This document shows, piece by piece, positions 38,634-38,686 of a stretch of 38,686 nt of DNA. Within the stretch, counting starts at the first letter, position 1. Every line of letters starts with the position of its first letter. Source of the stretch: Rhodobacteraceae bacterium LNNU 3342 (GTDB taxonomy: Bacteria > Pseudomonadota > Alphaproteobacteria > Rhodobacterales > Rhodobacteraceae). Location of the stretch: NCBI GenBank assembly GCA_008711135.1, contig VUAW01000025.1:1-38686 (forward strand). The letters run 5' to 3'. The translations under genes and the position numbers were made by a program. The notes beneath the pieces were generated by a model. The model saw nothing but the letters and a program-made list of their open reading frames with translations, had not been told where the DNA came from and did not search any database.

Positions 38634-38686
38634 CAGAAGGCCTGCCAGTCATCACCCCCGTTTGCGACCTTTCGGGCCGGTTCGCG
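38634..38686 (-). CDS. Partial gene: possible chemotaxis-receptor C-terminus
   Basis: Only the last 17 codons are in the window, ending ANGGDDWQAF and a TGA stop at 38634-38636. An acidic stretch ending in Trp-x-x-Phe resembles the C-terminal tether (NWETF-like) of methyl-accepting chemotaxis proteins, which holds CheR and CheB. With so few residues this is a suggestion. The rest of the gene lies to the right of the window. Confidence 0.3.

Overview
The window is GC-rich and gene-dense, and its protein families point to a free-living alphaproteobacterium. It has an EcfG-type sigma factor with a NepR-like partner, a psd-pssA-pmtA phosphatidylcholine route, a CioAB-type quinol oxidase with a DUF2474-like microprotein, CtaG and DUF2243. 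Rhodobacteraceae is my best guess. There are 45 supported genes (one partial). I see no tRNA, rRNA, CRISPR array, insertion sequence or phage gene, and no gene-free stretch longer than 300 bases.

Layout. (1) 86-8650, minus: a tightly overlapping seven-gene operon for nucleotide sugars and glycosyl transfer (UDP-xylose synthase, three related CgeB-like transferases, a GT4 transferase, a glycosidase-epimerase fusion and a 4-epimerase). (2) 8867-12343, plus: the divergent operon with UDP-glucose dehydrogenase, an MDR dehydrogenase and a Gfo/Idh/MocA oxidoreductase. (3) 12366-23636: a stress and respiration block with a 59-aa disordered protein, a TauE exporter, CioAB plus microprotein, EcfG sigma, NepR-like protein, a 28-aa microprotein, Mn-catalase, a Tat-exported HIRAN protein, NDH-2, an SDR, a DUF892 ferritin-like protein and trehalose-6-phosphate synthase. 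(4) 23575-28035: CtaG/DUF2243, an ExbB-ExbD-ExbD-TonB operon and a Phd/PIN toxin-antitoxin pair. (5) 28072-32935: an RND efflux operon with a divergent TetR regulator. (6) 33029-38049: the phospholipid operon psd-pssA-pmtA, then SDR/hydrolase and a patatin. (7) 38073-38686: a ferritin-like protein and the last codons of what may be a chemotaxis receptor.

The unifying observation is a promoter pattern. Thirteen intergenic or near-start sites read GGAAC-N17/18-GTT, the known EcfG general-stress promoter, and every one lies 25-51 bases before a start codon in the right orientation. They precede the sigma gene itself, both divergent sugar operons, cioAB, the Mn-catalase, two ferritin-like genes, two SDRs, a patatin, a membrane protein and two very small genes. 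The window therefore looks like a general-stress-response island. It would link redox protection, a non-NADH-pumping respiratory branch, lipid remodelling and a stress-induced glycan of unknown structure. The glycan cluster, with its glycosidase/CDP-paratose-2-epimerase-like fusion and no visible export machinery, is the best candidate for an undescribed system.

All family calls are from reading motifs by eye. No database search or structure prediction was run.
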